Made by a program: the position numbers and the translations under genes
Shown: in pieces, positions 1 through 12,239 of the stretch
Layout of the letters: the number at the start of each line of letters is the position of its first letter
Numbering within the stretch: the stretch's first letter is position 1
The notes under the pieces: generated by a model
The model's database searches: none
What the model saw: only the letters and a program-made list of their open reading frames with translations
Told to the model about the DNA's origin: nothing
From: Paraescarpia echinospica
Lineage: Eukaryota > Annelida > Polychaeta > Sabellida > Siboglinidae
NCBI GenBank assembly: GCA_020002185.1
Contig: CM034533.1
Location: 48,644,346-48,708,345, forward strand
DNA length: 64,000 nucleotides
Direction: 5' to 3'

Positions 1-750
1 ACTGTGACCTGTTTTAGGGAATGAACTCACTGTGAATGTTGTAGGGGTGAAATCATTGAACTGTGACTGTTGTAGGGTGGAGTCTTTGAATTGTGACTGT
101 TGTAGGGATGGATTAATTGAATCATGACTTTTGTAGGAGTGAAGTCATTGAACCATGATTGTTGTAGGAGTGGATTCACCACTGAACCGTGACTGTTGTA
201 TGGGTGGAGTCGTTGAACTGTGACTGCTGATGGGTAGAGTCTCTGAACTGTGACTGTTGTAGGGGTGAACTCACTGAACTGTGACTAGTATGGGTGAATT
301 CACTCGATTGTGAAGGTAGAGGGTGGAGTCTTTGAACTGTGACTGTTATAGGAGGGGTTCACTATTTGTGACTGTTGCAGGGGTCAAGTCATTGAAATGC
401 GACTGTTGTAAGGGTGGATTCACTGAACCGTGACTGTTGTAAGGGTGGATTCGCTGAACTGTGACTGTTGTTATGGTGGATTCACTGAACTTTGACTTTT
501 TTTTTGTGTGGATTCACTGATGCATGACTGTTTTTTTTGGGATGGGTTCAGTGAACCATGACTGTTGCCGGGGTCAAGTCATTGAAATGTGACTGTTGTA
601 AGGGTGGATTCACTTAATCGTGACTGTTGTAGTGGTGTATTCGCTGAACTGTGACTGTTGTTATGGTGTATTCACTTAACTTTGACTGTTTTGGTGTGGA
701 TTCACTGATGCATGACTGTTTTGGGATGGATTCAGTGAACCGTGACTGTT
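1..750. repeat. Minisatellite, unit about 30 bp, abutting a 3' splice site
   Basis: Diverged tandem copies of a unit resembling GTGACTGTTGTAAGGGTGG followed by ATTCACTGAACC fill this stretch. The array runs straight into the coding exon that starts at 756. The exon's acceptor region (TGACTGTTGCAAG then GTGCGG) is itself a variant of the unit. The host setting is presumably an intron. Confidence 0.85.
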
Positions 751-755
751 GCAAG

Positions 756-971
756 GTGCGGCGGATGAACTTGACCCTGGAGTCTGCAATCCAGGAGGCG
801 ATGATGGAGCTGGACAAGCCAGATACTGTGTCGGAGGTGACCGTCAATCCCCTTCTCAAACACATGGCGGTCAAGTCAGTGACCACGGGCATCATGTGTG
901 GGTCAACAGAGGCTGCGGCCATCATGAAGACAGGCAAGACAAAGATGGGCAAGAAACAGAAGTGTCGGTGA
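756..971 (+). CDS. Terminal coding exon of an unidentified host gene
   Basis: An open frame follows an AG acceptor at 754-755 and ends in TGA at 969-971, encoding about 71 residues. The peptide starts VRRMNLTLESAIQEAMMELD and ends in a basic tail (KTGKTKMGKKQKCR). Its composition is even and non-repetitive, unlike the array before it, which is why I treat it as a real last exon. I do not recognise the family. Open frame continues upstream into the minisatellite and should not be counted as protein. The rest of the gene would lie to the left of the window. Confidence 0.5.
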   Translation: MRRMNLTLESAIQEAMMELDKPDTVSEVTVNPLLKHMAVKSVTTGIMCGSTEAAAIMKTGKTKMGKKQKCR

Positions 972-1848
972 ATGGTCTGGAGCAACAGAAGAGCAGGACG
1001 AAGAGTGGATGAGTGCGACAGTCCACTAACCAACTGTCCGAAGTGACATGTGGTGTGTTGTCAGGGGTTCCCATTGCATTGCACCTGTCTCAGAGTCTAG
1101 GGCACCTCCACAGGGTGCACCCATCTCATCTACCCTGTCATGTCGTCTGCCCAAAGTGAGAGACACAAAGAACGTGGCCTTGCAGGAAGGATACACTGTG
1201 TTATTGTAAGACGCCACACCAAACTATTGTGGTCAACCAGCCATGGGTGCAGTCCAGCATTAGCAACTGTCAGTAGTGTAGATTCCTATCTTCCACTGTG
1301 GGGAAGACACACAGACAATCTGATTGTTTAAACTGGCCAAAATTCACCGAGATGTAACGTGAAGAATCTTGCTGCAAAGCACTGCGACGACTGTGCTTGT
1401 GAAACAATTCCATGTGAGTCTGCTGCCACGGTTGGCGTGACAGAGAAACCTGCTCTGTTAGGCATGTTGCAGTTTTAAATTTTTTGTTCTGCAAAACACA
1501 TTTTTGTTTGCATAAAGAGTTGTGTGGTGCTTAGTAACAAATTGTAAATCATGATGTTGATCCATCTACCGAAAATTAACTGATTTAGAAGTGTTAGTTT
1601 TGAAAGTTGTTAACTGAATATACAATGTAAAGCAACACCGGTAGGTGTTATTTTTCTCAATTTATAAAGTTATTCTGCTAAATGCTACTTGTTTTGTTTC
1701 CTAAATTTGCTAGCACTAAGATAGGATGGGTATCTCAGTATATCATTTTAGAGGAGAATTAGATTTTCATTGACTGTTATTGGTTGGATATAATTATTAT
1801 TCACCAGTTTTTAAAGTCTAGATTTATTTATTATTAGTCTATCTGTTT
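972..1848. other. No gene seen; probable 3' UTR and intergenic sequence
   Basis: Unique, mostly AT-rich sequence with no convincing coding exon, RNA gene or repeat. It probably includes the 3' untranslated region of the exon ending at 971. Confidence 0.4.
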
Positions 1849-2045
1849 GTGTTTGTAGTCATGTGTTTGTGGTGTTTGACCAGGGTGGAGGAGGTGTTTG
1901 ACCAGGCTGGAGGATGTGTTTGTGGTGTTACACCAGGCTGGAGGAGGTATATGTGGTGTTTGACTAGGTTGGAGGAGGTGTTATGGTGTTACACCAGGCT
2001 GGAGGTGTTTGTGGTGTTACACCAGGCTGGAGGAGTTTGTGGAGA
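1849..2045. repeat. Short minisatellite (GTGTTACACCAGGCTGGAGG-like units)
   Basis: About five imperfect copies of a 30-40 bp unit containing ACCAGGCTGGAGG. Nothing else is seen between here and 2800. Confidence 0.75.
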
Positions 2046-2802
2046 TATTGCCACTAGATACGCTTATGACACCTGGTTACTGCTTTGTGTGCTTCATCAG
2101 GTTGACTTGTTAATGTTTTTCCTTTGAGAAGTCAACTGTTTCTGTTGCCACAATGCAGTTGGCATTGTTGGGTGAGTTGTCATCTTTAGACACTATACTT
2201 TATATAGTTCCTATATTCTTATCGTCATTATCTAGGTGCTTATCTAGGATGTCACTGCATCGAAGTGACAACTGTTTTATCACCCGTCAACTTGTGTGAT
2301 AACCGTTGAAATAATAATTACATGAATTGTGTACATAGGAGAATGTTTATTTTAAGACGGCATGTTCTGTGTCCGCTGTAAGCTGCGAAGGCGTCTGGCA
2401 GGGAGGCAATCTGCTGATGGACCACTATGCAGTCACACAGTTCAATTGTAAATATCTCACTGTTGCCTGTGTTGTCAGGACACTTAATTTGAATGTACAG
2501 ATCTATTTGCTTAATTGCGATGCAACCAAAGGCACCACGAACAATCAGACTCACTATGTATTTATTTAGTTGGTTGCTTTGCTGCTGGTCACAATGTCTT
2601 GATAATCTCCTTTGTATATACTGTCTACAGCAGCTTGTGTAATTGTAACTACCACAGAATATAGTCATTTGTGTATTTATCGCATGTTATAAATACTGCG
2701 TTGACCTGTTGTAAGTGTCTGGCTGGCAGAGACTGCCACGTTATATTCCACTGTATATTCACGTATTAAAACATTAATTGCTATACCAATGTCATGTCAT
2801 GT

Positions 2803-4290
2803 GTCAACCCATCCGTACAAAGTCAGTCCACCTGTACAAAGTCAACCCATCTGTAGAAAGTCAACCCATCTATACAAATCAACCCATCCATACAAAGTCA
2901 CCCCATCCATACAAAGTCAACCCATCCAAACAAAGTCAATCCATCCGTACAAAGTCTATTATCCGTACAGTCTTTCAATATATGCAAAGTCAACCCATCT
3001 ATACAACGTCAACCCATCTATATAAAGTTAACCTATCTGTACAAAGTCAACACATACATACAAAGTCAGCCCAGTTGTACAAAATCAACTTATCCAAAAA
3101 AGTCAACACATCCATTCAGTCAACCCATTTGTACTCCCCATCCATACAAAGTTAGCCCATCCATACAAAGTCAACCCGTCCATACAAAGTCAACCCATCA
3201 GTACAGAGTCAGCCCATCCATGCCATTAATCCACCCATACAAAGTTAGCCCATCCATACAAAGTCAACCATCAGTATAAAGTCAACCCAGCCATACAAAG
3301 TCAGCCCATCCATGCCATTAATCCATCCATACAAAGTTACCCACCCATACAAAGTCAACCCATCTATACAAAGTCAACTCATCTGTATAAAGTCAACCCA
3401 TCCATACAATCAACCCATCCATACATGGTCAACAATACAATTAATCCATTAATACAAAGTCAACCCATCCATGGAAAGTCAGCCCATCTGTACAGAGTCA
3501 ACTCATCCGTACAAAGTCAACCCATCAGCACAAAGTCAATCCATCTATACAAAATCAACACATCTGTACAAACTCAACCCATCTGACCAAATTCAACCTA
3601 CCCTTATAAAGTCTCCCCTCCCATATAAAGTCAACCCCTCCGTACAAAGTCAACCCATCTGAACAAATTCAACCCATCCATACAAAGTCAATCCATCCAT
3701 ACAATCAAGTTGACTCAACCCATCCATACATAGTCAACCCATCCATACAAAGTAAATCCATCTATATTCGTCCGATGTGTCTCGGTCCCAACGATGTAAT
3801 GCGTTATTCCAAACCTAGCTGGCAGATGCTAAACTAATAGCAGCTAACTAGACTGTATGTTTACTCTACTCTTGGGGTGTATGGAGTGTTGGGGGAAGGG
3901 TAGTACCTCTGACAGTCGAACATGTCAGCTCTTCCATGCAAAGTCAGCCCATCCATGCAAATAATCTATTAATACAAAGTCATCCCACCCATACAAAGTC
4001 AACCCATCCATAAAAAGTCAGTCCATCTGTACAGAGTCAACTCATCCGTACAAAGTCAACCCATCAGCACAAAGTCAACCCATCAATGCAAAATCAACAC
4101 ATATGTACAAATTCAACCCATCTGAACAAATTCAACCTACCCTTACAAAGTCTCCCCTCCCATATAAAGTCAACCCCTCCGTACAAAGTCAACCCATCCG
4201 TACAAAGTCAACCCATCCATACAAAGTCAACCCATCCATAAAATCAAGTTGAATCAACCCATCCATACAAAGTAAACCCATCCATACTGT
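2803..4290. repeat. 19-bp minisatellite (CCCATCCATACAAAGTCAA), in two blocks
   Basis: Dozens of copies of a roughly 19 bp unit fill 2803-3770 and 3935-4290, separated by about 160 bp of unique sequence. That spacer (3776-3930) recurs at about 4344-4520 with small differences, and the array segment before it recurs as well. The whole array-plus-spacer block of about 550 bp has therefore been duplicated in tandem. Open frames across the array are trivial. Confidence 0.9.
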
Positions 4291-4525
4291 TAAGTCCGTT
4301 TAGACATACTAACGTAAGTTACTTCATAACTTATAGTGACATAATGATGTCGTCACGGTCCCAACGATGTAATGCTTTATTCCAATCCTAACTGACAGAT
4401 GTTAAACCAATGGCTGCTAACTATGCTTATGTTTACTCTACTCTTGGGGTGTCTGGAGTGTTGGGGGAGGGTATGCGTTGGGGGGAGGGTAGTACCTCTG
4501 ACAGTCGAACATGTCGTGCTCCTCG

Positions 4526-4949
4526 GAGTTGTTCGTCTGCTTTGGTCCTCACCTGGCACTCAACTCTCACCTGTGGCTCCTAGAAACTAGAAATGCGACA
4601 GCGGCCACACCCCTTCGTCTGGCGGGCTTAACCAGGTGAGGGTAGCCGACGGGTCTCAAACCCTCGGAGATTTACGGCATATCTACCCTAGCATGTGAAG
4701 ACTGGTTCTGGCAGACCAAGCGGAGGAGACCATCCAGTGGATCAATGACTAGAAAGGCGGAACCAGCAGCGCGCCGTGGAGCGAGGAGAGCACGACAAGA
4801 CACAAAAGACGTCCTGATCATCCACTGTGCCCTGTTTCACATCCAGCCGTCTGGACTCTGTCCTGCCACTGGGTCTAGGTGGGACGCGGGAACAGAGAGT
4901 GAGGCCGACGGTGTGCACCTCTCCCTCACTATAATCCAATTCACGCGCA
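4526..4949. other. No gene seen
   Basis: GC-richer unique sequence without a supported gene. It may be the edge of a retroelement, but I see no coding signature. Confidence 0.3.
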
Positions 4950-5816
4950 AGTCATGCAACTTCATTTTCTTCATCCAACTTCAAAAGTCCGGAGGCGTCG
5001 GGCGAATGACAAAGCAGCCAGTGTCTTGTTGTCTGTTGCAAACTTCTTCTGGACGGCTGGACTCTGACCATGATGCTTGGGAAGAAAGCCCTTGCTTGAA
5101 GGCATGCCATACTCAAACTCCATAATGACCCGTGCAAATTCCGGCCCTGCCACAGACCACTCTGTAAATGTTGTACTCACCATTTAAATAATTAAGGGTC
5201 CCACCATGCATCTTCAATTCATTATCCTGCTGCTGCTTATTCCCTCAGCAAACTGCTTGTAGAGATATGGGTGTTTCATTCGTAGGTTCAGCATATCATG
5301 CACATGCTCTGGAAGTCTGCGGGCATAATTGTGGTGATCGAGAATAAACGCCCAAGCTTCACCTTCATCCAACGACCTCTCGTACAGATCGAAGTCTCCA
5401 ACACGAATAGAACGCACAGAGCTAAGCAGGAACATCACCATGTCATAAGCCGTCCGCCAGTATTTGAACTGAGACAGCGTTCCTCCCTTCTGTTTACAAC
5501 ATGCCTCGAACGACAACAGTTCGTCCCCACTCTCCCGACAGTCACTCGTCCACTGTGTCTATGCTTCCCTTCGCAGAATCAAAACCGACAATGCTGTCAC
5601 TTGATGTGCATAACGCGTCCTCGTCACGTGTGTGTCTTTGACCTTGGCGTCAGCCTTATCACATCGGCATCGATAAGCATCGCAGTCCAACCACTGTCTC
5701 GCAGCCAGTCACCCAACAACTTTTCAGTAAGCATTTCTGAGTGGAGAAGGCCCAAGAACACACGGTAGTTCTTAGTCCAGCAGCTAAAGGCCATTCATAC
5801 CTAACCCTTTTTGCCG
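4950..5816 (-). pseudogene. Decayed transposon-associated protein, distal part (unclassified family)
   Basis: On the minus strand this reads as pieces of a protein family I recognise as scattered in many copies through invertebrate genomes. Recognisable blocks, with frame changes and stops between them, are a segment with GDWLRDSGW near 5700, the block around FKYWRTAYDMVMFLLSSVRS at 5214-5516, and AGPEFARVIMEFE near 5150. The N-terminal half of the same protein lies at 8718-9210 on the same strand. The 2.9 kb inverted-repeat element at 5818-8729 sits exactly between them. I cannot name the transposon class; the many-copy nature is from memory of the family, not from this window. Confidence 0.5.
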
Positions 5817-6061
5817 TATATAGTATTTTTTATTATTCACCCTTAGCATGTATATACAGATGTCCATGTGGGTGTGGAGTTCTCACCTTGGGCATTTTTA
5901 ATGACAAAATCCAAAATGGCCGCAAAAATCTACTTATTATGATATCTTCGCAACCATACAAGATACAAACATGATTGAAATGTTATTTTATATGTTCCCA
6001 TACATGAGGAATTCGATTCTATCATCACTGATATGAAAACGTTTAAGAAACCAAGATGGCG

Positions 6062-6103
<42 letters not shown>

Positions 6104-6295
6104 CTACAAAATGGTTGCCGACGAAGCAAATTGTCATATATTTTCAAGCACATAGAGCACACATGACTAAAATATCTTTTTGCATATCTTCAGACATAAG
6201 ACATTTTGTGCCAACATTAGTGTTTTGAAAAATGTAAAGAAAGCAAGAATAATGATAGCAGAAGATGCTACAGACGCTTGGATGTGTAATGATTT

Positions 6296-6875
6296 CAATT
6301 TTTAAGCATCACAATAAATAACCATTTAAACTGGCAGAGTCATACAAACAAAATAGCAAATAAAATATATAAAACAATAGGCATATTAAAAAAACTTAAA
6401 CACTTGTTAACCACTTAATACATTATATATTATGTAAAATGCTCTTATTTTCCCTCATACTAATTATGGCTTACTTTTATGGGGTCATCAAGCACATCGA
6501 CATTTCAAATTACAGATAAAGCAATACGAATAATAAAATGCTCACACAAGTCCCATTTTAAAAAGACTTCAGTTGCTAAAGTTGGATGACATTGATAAAA
6601 TCCAACAATTAAAATGTTACTATCAATTAATTAACAATCTTTCACCCTACTACTTCAATGTTTTTTCCAAACACTCATCTATGATATTCACCAGCACTGC
6701 ACACGTGAAAGAAATAATCTGTGTATGTCCAGATTCAAACATGAATTTGCCCATCTGGAACTGGACACACAACATAGTAGAGACAGTTAACAAGGCACCA
6801 AGTATTATCATTAACAAAATTTGCAAACACAGTCTATATGTTTTTCAACATACACAAAACACGTTTTCATTTTAA
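6296..6875 (+). pseudogene. LINE reverse transcriptase, 3' (C-terminal) fragment
   Basis: With one frame change this reads as the C-terminal part of a LINE reverse transcriptase. Visible blocks are SITINNHLNWQSHTNKIANK near 6305, YGLLLWGHQAHRHFKLQIKA near 6470, and LKRLQLLKLDDIDKIQQLK followed by YYQLINNLSPYYFN near 6560-6650. It ends in TAA at 6873-6875. The N-terminal domains are missing, consistent with 5' truncation. An 18-bp piece of its own coding strand (AATTACAGATAAAGCAAT at 6508) recurs inverted just beyond the stop, near 6900. Confidence 0.7.
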
Positions 6876-7439
6876 ATTATGAATCCAGTTGTCGTATTCA
6901 TAATTGCTTTATCTGTAATTCGTAATACGTATTGAAATGTATCCATGTATACGTCAATGTGTACAAGAGTACATATAATCTGTCCTTGTGTTATGTATGT
7001 ATGTATGTATGTTGATACATTGAGTAATTATCAACTATAAAAAATTCCGTTGTAACGCGGTATTGTATTGGTTTTTTCAACTACTTGATATTAAGTGAAG
7101 ATTGTTCTTTACACTAACAAAATAGACGTGGATCGCTATATAGCATTATCAATTATTAACTTTTACTACAACAATTCTGCATACTGTTTTACCGAGTTGG
7201 GTGTCTGTACGACGTGGTGAAACGTCATTTTACCCAGCATGCTACGCTCGCAATAAATGTCCAGTGGGAGAATCCGACTCAACTAGATAACATCTATCTG
7301 GATCTGGAACTGGATGCACCTCATAATGAGTTAGTGCAGTTGTGTCGGTATACTAGTGGTTGAAACTGGCATCGTAGAAAAACTAGATGCTGCATTTGGA
7401 GGTATAGTAAAATTGCCGAGCGGCAAGAAATAGCCTAGG

Positions 7440-8150
7440 ATGTCAGATCCCCCAGAATGCCTCTCTGTCAAACAACACCAGGAAAGCATTAGTGATCTTC
7501 AACAAGCATTATACGGCATTGCATCTCAGAGCAGAGCAACAAAGCTTTGGGTGGATCGTCACATCAAGCTAGTTTTCGTGACTCTCAAACACTCACGAAC
7601 ACGGCGAAAAGTAGACTGGGCTTTGCACCTAGACATTGTCAATGACGTGATCTCTCTGTTCTGGCCCTTTACGGCATGCGTATGCAATTTATCAACGGGC
7701 AACAAACAACGCACCACACCGCTGGTCTCTTCAGTGGTATTTGGAGTGACGTGGCCATTGAAACTACCTATACGAGTTGAGATCATGGAATTAGTGGGAT
7801 CATTGGAATAACTATGAAACCGGAAATTCCCCCAACATGGGCTTACATCTTTCATATCCGCTGTCTCGTTTTTACTAGATGTTTGCTCACGGTCTCATAA
7901 GTTGTGGTACTGTGGCATCATACTATGGTGTTGGCAAGATTGCAGCTATGAACGTTCTGTGACCTGGTCAACGTTCTCTCAACTTCTTTGGAAGCACCGG
8001 CGGACAACCTTTTCATCGGAAGTAGTGGACAAAGCCACACACTTTATGGTGGCCTGCTACGATCAGCATACATGTCTTTCAGTGAAGAACGCATGCAAAC
8101 AAAAATGGTTTTGCAAAGTTACCACAAGCAAGGCTTCTGCACCAAAGCGT
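7440..8150 (+). pseudogene. Decayed transposon-associated protein on the plus strand
   Basis: The 123-residue open stretch at 7440-7811 contains SINDLQ-type and ALYGIASQSRATKLWVD blocks, then WALHLDIVNDVISLFW and STGNKQRTTPLVSSVVFGV. I associate these with the same many-copy family as the minus-strand pieces at 4950-5816 and 15700-16277. Frame changes follow, and 7902-8153 continues with less certain similarity. It lies inside the 2.9 kb inverted-repeat element and may be that element's own gene. Confidence 0.4.
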
Positions 8151-8717
8151 TAGTTACTTCTCAACAAATCAGTCCAAATACTGTCCCACCGGACACGTTG
8201 TCAGCCCCAGTGTTGTAGTTGAAAAACAATTCAATACCGCGTTATCATGGAATTGGGCAGGGCATATTTTCTGACTGTCACAAACTTGACATATGACGGC
8301 TGTTGCATCTTCTGCTACAATTTTTCTTCCTTTCTTTACATTTTTCAAAACAAATAATGTTGGCATTAAATGTCTTGTGTCTGAAGAAATGTTAAAAGAC
8401 ATTTTAATCATGTGTGTATGGTTTGTTCTTGAAAAATAAATGACAATTTACATCGTTTTGTAGCATATATATGGCCGCCATCATGTTTTCTTTAAACTTG
8501 TTCATAGGGTGGTGTAATCGAATTCCTCATATATGGAAACATATAAAACAACATTTCAAGCATGTATGTATCTTGTCGGGTTCAAAAGATATCATAATAA
8601 GTTGGTTTTGGCGGCCATTTTGAATCTGATAATTTTTTTTCAAAATGCTCAAGGGTGAGAACTCCACACCCACCTGGATATAAACATACATATGCCAGGG
8701 ATGAATAATCAACAAAG

Positions 8718-9210
8718 AACAAACTATATCAGGTGAAGCGGTTATTCCCTTCCCCCGTCCGCTGCAGGTCTTCGTTGTACTTCGTAGCTGGGTCCCGCTG
8801 AATGGCTTTGGCGATCGCATAGAAGGGCTGATCTAGTGTGATGTTTTTCCAGGATTCAAGTACTCTGTCGCTGCTTTGATTATAGAGGTGGCATGGTAGA
8901 TCATATGGGGAGTACTGGCTTTATTCCAGAAGATGGACGCGTTAAGTGATGCATGGCGGCCGGTCTAATGGCGGCTGATCGGACAGGCAGAATGCTCCCA
9001 CGAAACAATGTCATCATTGCTGAGATAGCCCCTTTCCATAAGCCGTTGTGCACCAGCGATCCAGTCTTCTTCTACCGAACAGGTTGAGGTTGCGCCTCCA
9101 GTTGATGACGGAGTGGCGACAGTCTGAGAAGGGTCAGATTGAGGTGTGTCGGCATTCTTAGATAGGACAGATGGTGGCGTATCGGCAGTTTGAGACAGAA
9201 CAGATTGTAT
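8718..9210 (-). pseudogene. Decayed transposon-associated protein, N-terminal part
   Basis: Minus-strand blocks include a VATPSSTGG-type low-complexity N-terminus, SNDDIVSWEHSA near 9010, TPHMIYHATSIIKAATEYLN near 8900, and LDQPFYAIAKAIQRDPATKY near 8800 after a frame change. These precede, in family order, the blocks found at 4950-5816. The piece stops where the 2.9 kb element begins. Confidence 0.45.
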
Positions 9211-9843
9211 GGGTAACTTACAGCAATTTTAGGCGATTTTGACCTTTATTTCGTGACCTAGGCCTTGGATGATGATGAAAACCCCTTGGGTCGATCGGGC
9301 ATACTAAAAACTATCACAATGCTTACTAAACTCATCAGAATCAGTCTATTATTTGCTGAGATATGACCAATCGGGTTTGATCCTATATCGGAGTCGGCCA
9401 TTTTGGATTTATGCTAATAAGGGGTGTTAACGAATCCCAAAAGGCGTGTCCTATATCAGGATTTGATTAGTACCTATCAAAGGTAACCTGTGCCAAATTT
9501 GGTGATTTATTCAAAAAATTTACATTATGTCCAAAAACTGACCCTGAGACAGCAGACTATAACTTCAGCTTCCTCTAATCTAAACGGGAGCACATTCCAG
9601 AGGTATAGGGGTGGCACGTGCCCCTGAGGGCCCCCGTGGATCCGCCTATGGATGTTTCTCAGTTGACCTGCTGTGACTCCTCTACGAGTTGTACGTGATG
9701 GTACGTGATCACCGATGTAGACTCGACTACGGTAGTAAAGCAGAGGAACCCGATTCCAGCGAAGTTCAAAGTGTCCATTATCCTTCCGTGTCCGCAGACG
9801 GAAGAGTCTCATTCATGTCTAAACAGCCGAGTGAGAAGTTTGT
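9211..9843. other. No gene seen; repeat-like intergenic sequence
   Basis: Contains a GGCCATTTTGGAT block like those in the inverted-repeat elements nearby, suggesting more transposon-derived sequence. The minus-strand ORF at 9525-9812 has no family signature I recognise. Confidence 0.35.
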
Positions 9844-9995
9844 GGAGCGCGGTTGGCGCAGTAGCTATAGATCATCGGGGTGTCAATCGAGAAAACCCTG
9901 GTTTGAATCATGTGCAGCCGTGTTAAACATTGGGCAAGTTCGTTCACTGTACATTACTTCAGTTCACTCAGCTGTATGATTGAGTACCTGGCAAA
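9844..9995 (+). mobile_element. tRNA-derived SINE, copy 1
   Basis: The head reads like a tRNA gene: an A-box-like TGGCGCAGTAGCTA and a B-box-like GGTTTGAATCA. The body ends near TCAGCTGTATGATTGAGTAC. A second copy with the same head and body is on the minus strand at 50112-50262, which identifies this as a dispersed element rather than a tRNA gene. Confidence 0.75.
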
Positions 9996-10533
9996 AGATA
10001 TCGGTCGATGAGAAATCGAGATGGTGTTCGATTGAACAAGTCTGCCAGGGAGTAAAGTTGACTGGATATTGCACTATATACAACTTACCTTCATGAGTTG
10101 GACACGGGGGTTGAAGAAAGACATCACGCAAGGGGGTAACTTTGTGGACTTCGGCAGAATGTCATTGAGCACGTATAGTCGGAGGCAGAGGTGCAGCGGA
10201 AAACCGATGCACATGGAAGAAGGTAGAGGGCGTCACGAGACACAGGATTACAACACCATCAACATTGTTAAGAGGTGGACTGAAATGCAGCAATAATAGA
10301 TCGAGACTAAAAGTATGTGTGAACAACTGGGTCCAGAGTACCACAGGAACAAGGTGAGTGTGAGTAAGTAAGCACTAACGTATTACAGATGGAGGCATGC
10401 TGAGTGCCACAGAAACAAAAGCGATGAGACAGTGAAAAGAGTTAGACCAACATAAACACACACATGCGCGTGCACACACGCATGCACGCAATCACGCATG
10501 CACGCAATCACGTTCATGGACAGAATGTTATTC
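9996..10533. other. No gene seen
   Basis: Unique sequence with a short CA/CACG-rich tract near 10455-10500. The 10160-10300 part resembles 11880-12000 weakly, so both may flank the LINE copy between them. Confidence 0.3.
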
Positions 10534-10541
10534 TTAAACTA

Positions 10542-11830
10542 CTATAATGCATCCCCCGTGTCTCTCTGCCAGGTGTTTCTCGGTCTTCTTCTTCTTCTCT
10601 TCCCTGGGGGGTTCCATGTAATTGCTTGTGTGGTGTTTGTTGCATATTTCCTCAGTGTATGTCCTAACCACCTCCATTTTCTCTTCTTTATTTTGTTTTC
10701 TATTGGTAGATGTTTGATCCATTCCCATAGTGTAGTGTTGGATACCTTGTCTGACCACTTCAGGTGTATGATTCTGCGCAGGCATTTGTTGATGAAGGTC
10801 TGTAATCTGTTTAGTGTTTTCTGTCTAACTCGCCATGTCTTCGAGCCATAGAGTAACACGGACTTGACATTTGAGTTGAATATCCTCAGTTTGGTGTTAA
10901 GCTTGATTTGTTTTGCCTCCCAAATGTTTCTCAAATTGAGAAATGCCACTCTTGCTTTTTGTATCCTTGCTTTGACGTCTTCTTCTGTGCCTCCACTTTT
11001 GTTAATTACGCTTCCCATGTATGTGAACGAGTCGGTTTCTTCCAGTGGTTCCCCTCCTAATATGACTGGGCTGTCATTCTTCGTGTTGGCTTTCATAATC
11101 TGTGTCTTGCTTATGTTGATGTTGAGTTCTATATGTGTTGACGCTGTGTTTAGAAGCTCTGCTGTGTCCTGCTTATGTTGGTGACTGTGGGACAGGAGAG
11201 CGAGGTCATCTGCAAAGTCCAAATCCTCCAACTGGCTCCAAGGTGTCCATTGGATACAATTTCTTCTGTTTTGTATTGTCCTTTTCATAATCCAGTCTAT
11301 GACAAGCAAGAAGAGGAATGGTGACAGAAGGCAACCTTGCCTCACTCCTGTCTTCACCATAACTGAGTCTGTGAGTTGTCCTGCATGAATGACCTTGCAT
11401 GCCATGCCTTCATAGTTACTTTGTATCAGAGAAATACATTGTTGTGGTATCCCGTACTGTCGCGCAGGAGCTTCCATGGCGTCTCGCTGTCGAGGCTATC
11501 AAATGCCTTCTCATAGTCTACACATTTTATGTACAGAGATGAGTGATTCGGAGTGTAGCTATTTGGTCGGTGCATGATCTATCTTTACCGAAGCCTGCCT
11601 GGTGATCTCTGAGTCTGGCGTCCACTGCTGTTTTTAGTTTGTCCAAGATGACTCTTTTGAATATCTTTCCGGGCACTGGCAGGGGGCATTATCCCTCTGT
11701 AATTCTTGCATTCCTGCAGGTCTCCTTTCTTTTGAGAGTTTAACCATGTATCCTTTTTTCCATTCAGTCTGTATTTCTTCTTGTTCCCATATCTTCCCAA
11801 TCAGATCATGCATCATCTCATAACAACCAA
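10542..11830 (-). pseudogene. Non-LTR retrotransposon reverse transcriptase, broken
   Basis: The minus-strand frame at 10542-11477 encodes RT palm and thumb: GVRQGCLLSPFLFLLVIDW, then the catalytic FADDLAL box, and a C-terminal RKWRWLGHTLRK block ending in an Arg-rich PGKRRRRRPRNTW tract. The preceding fingers region continues at 11585-11816 (IWEQEEIQTEWKKGYMVKL) in other frames, with frameshifts and a short deletion around 11480-11585. The endonuclease domain is absent. This is the kind of LINE common in mollusc and other invertebrate genomes. It is a dead, 5'-truncated copy. Confidence 0.8.
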
Positions 11831-12239
11831 GAAGATGGACAGTTAAATATATAGTTTGTTTGAGACTCGTTGGACTTTGGCGGAAAGGTTACTGCGTATA
11901 TTATGCGGTCGGAGGTGTAGAGGTGCAGCGCAGGACGTTAGCGGGTACGAGTGCTTGGGAGAAGATAGAGAGAGAGTCACGAAAGACCACAACAATTATC
12001 AAAACACTTGTATATATATATATTATATATACACTCAATGTCAAGAGAGACTTACTACCATTATAACGTTGGGAAACTGTATTTTATCAAACATAATAAA
12101 AACAATTGTATTGATGGGGAAAGGCCGACATTTTATTGGCCGAAATCTGACATTAGATCAGATGTAAGAACAGTGACTTCTGCACATGCCAACCACAAGT
12201 ACTGCAGGTTGCGATAGCAAATTCACACTTCACTACAGT
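11831..12239. other. No gene seen
   Basis: AT-rich sequence with a TATATA tract near 12010. Possibly the flank of the LINE copy. Confidence 0.3.

Larger units (their letters stand above)
5818..8729. mobile_element. 2.9 kb element with about 260 bp terminal inverted repeats
   Basis: The left arm (about 5818-6090) and right arm (about 8460-8729) are inverted copies of each other. Both read, inward, TATAGT, ATTATTCA, GTGGGTGTGGAGTTCTCACC, an AAAATGGCCGC block, TTATTATGATATCTT, ATGAGGAATTCGATT, then a GATGGCGGC block. The interior holds an AT microsatellite, a LINE fragment (6296-6875) and a coding-like plus-strand stretch (7440-8150). The element interrupts an older minus-strand pseudogene, so it is the younger insertion. 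Confidence 0.75.

Noticed and set aside
9844..9915. A tRNA gene
   Set aside because: A- and B-box-like sequences are present, but the fold is degenerate and a second copy with the same non-tRNA body at 50112-50262 shows it is a SINE.
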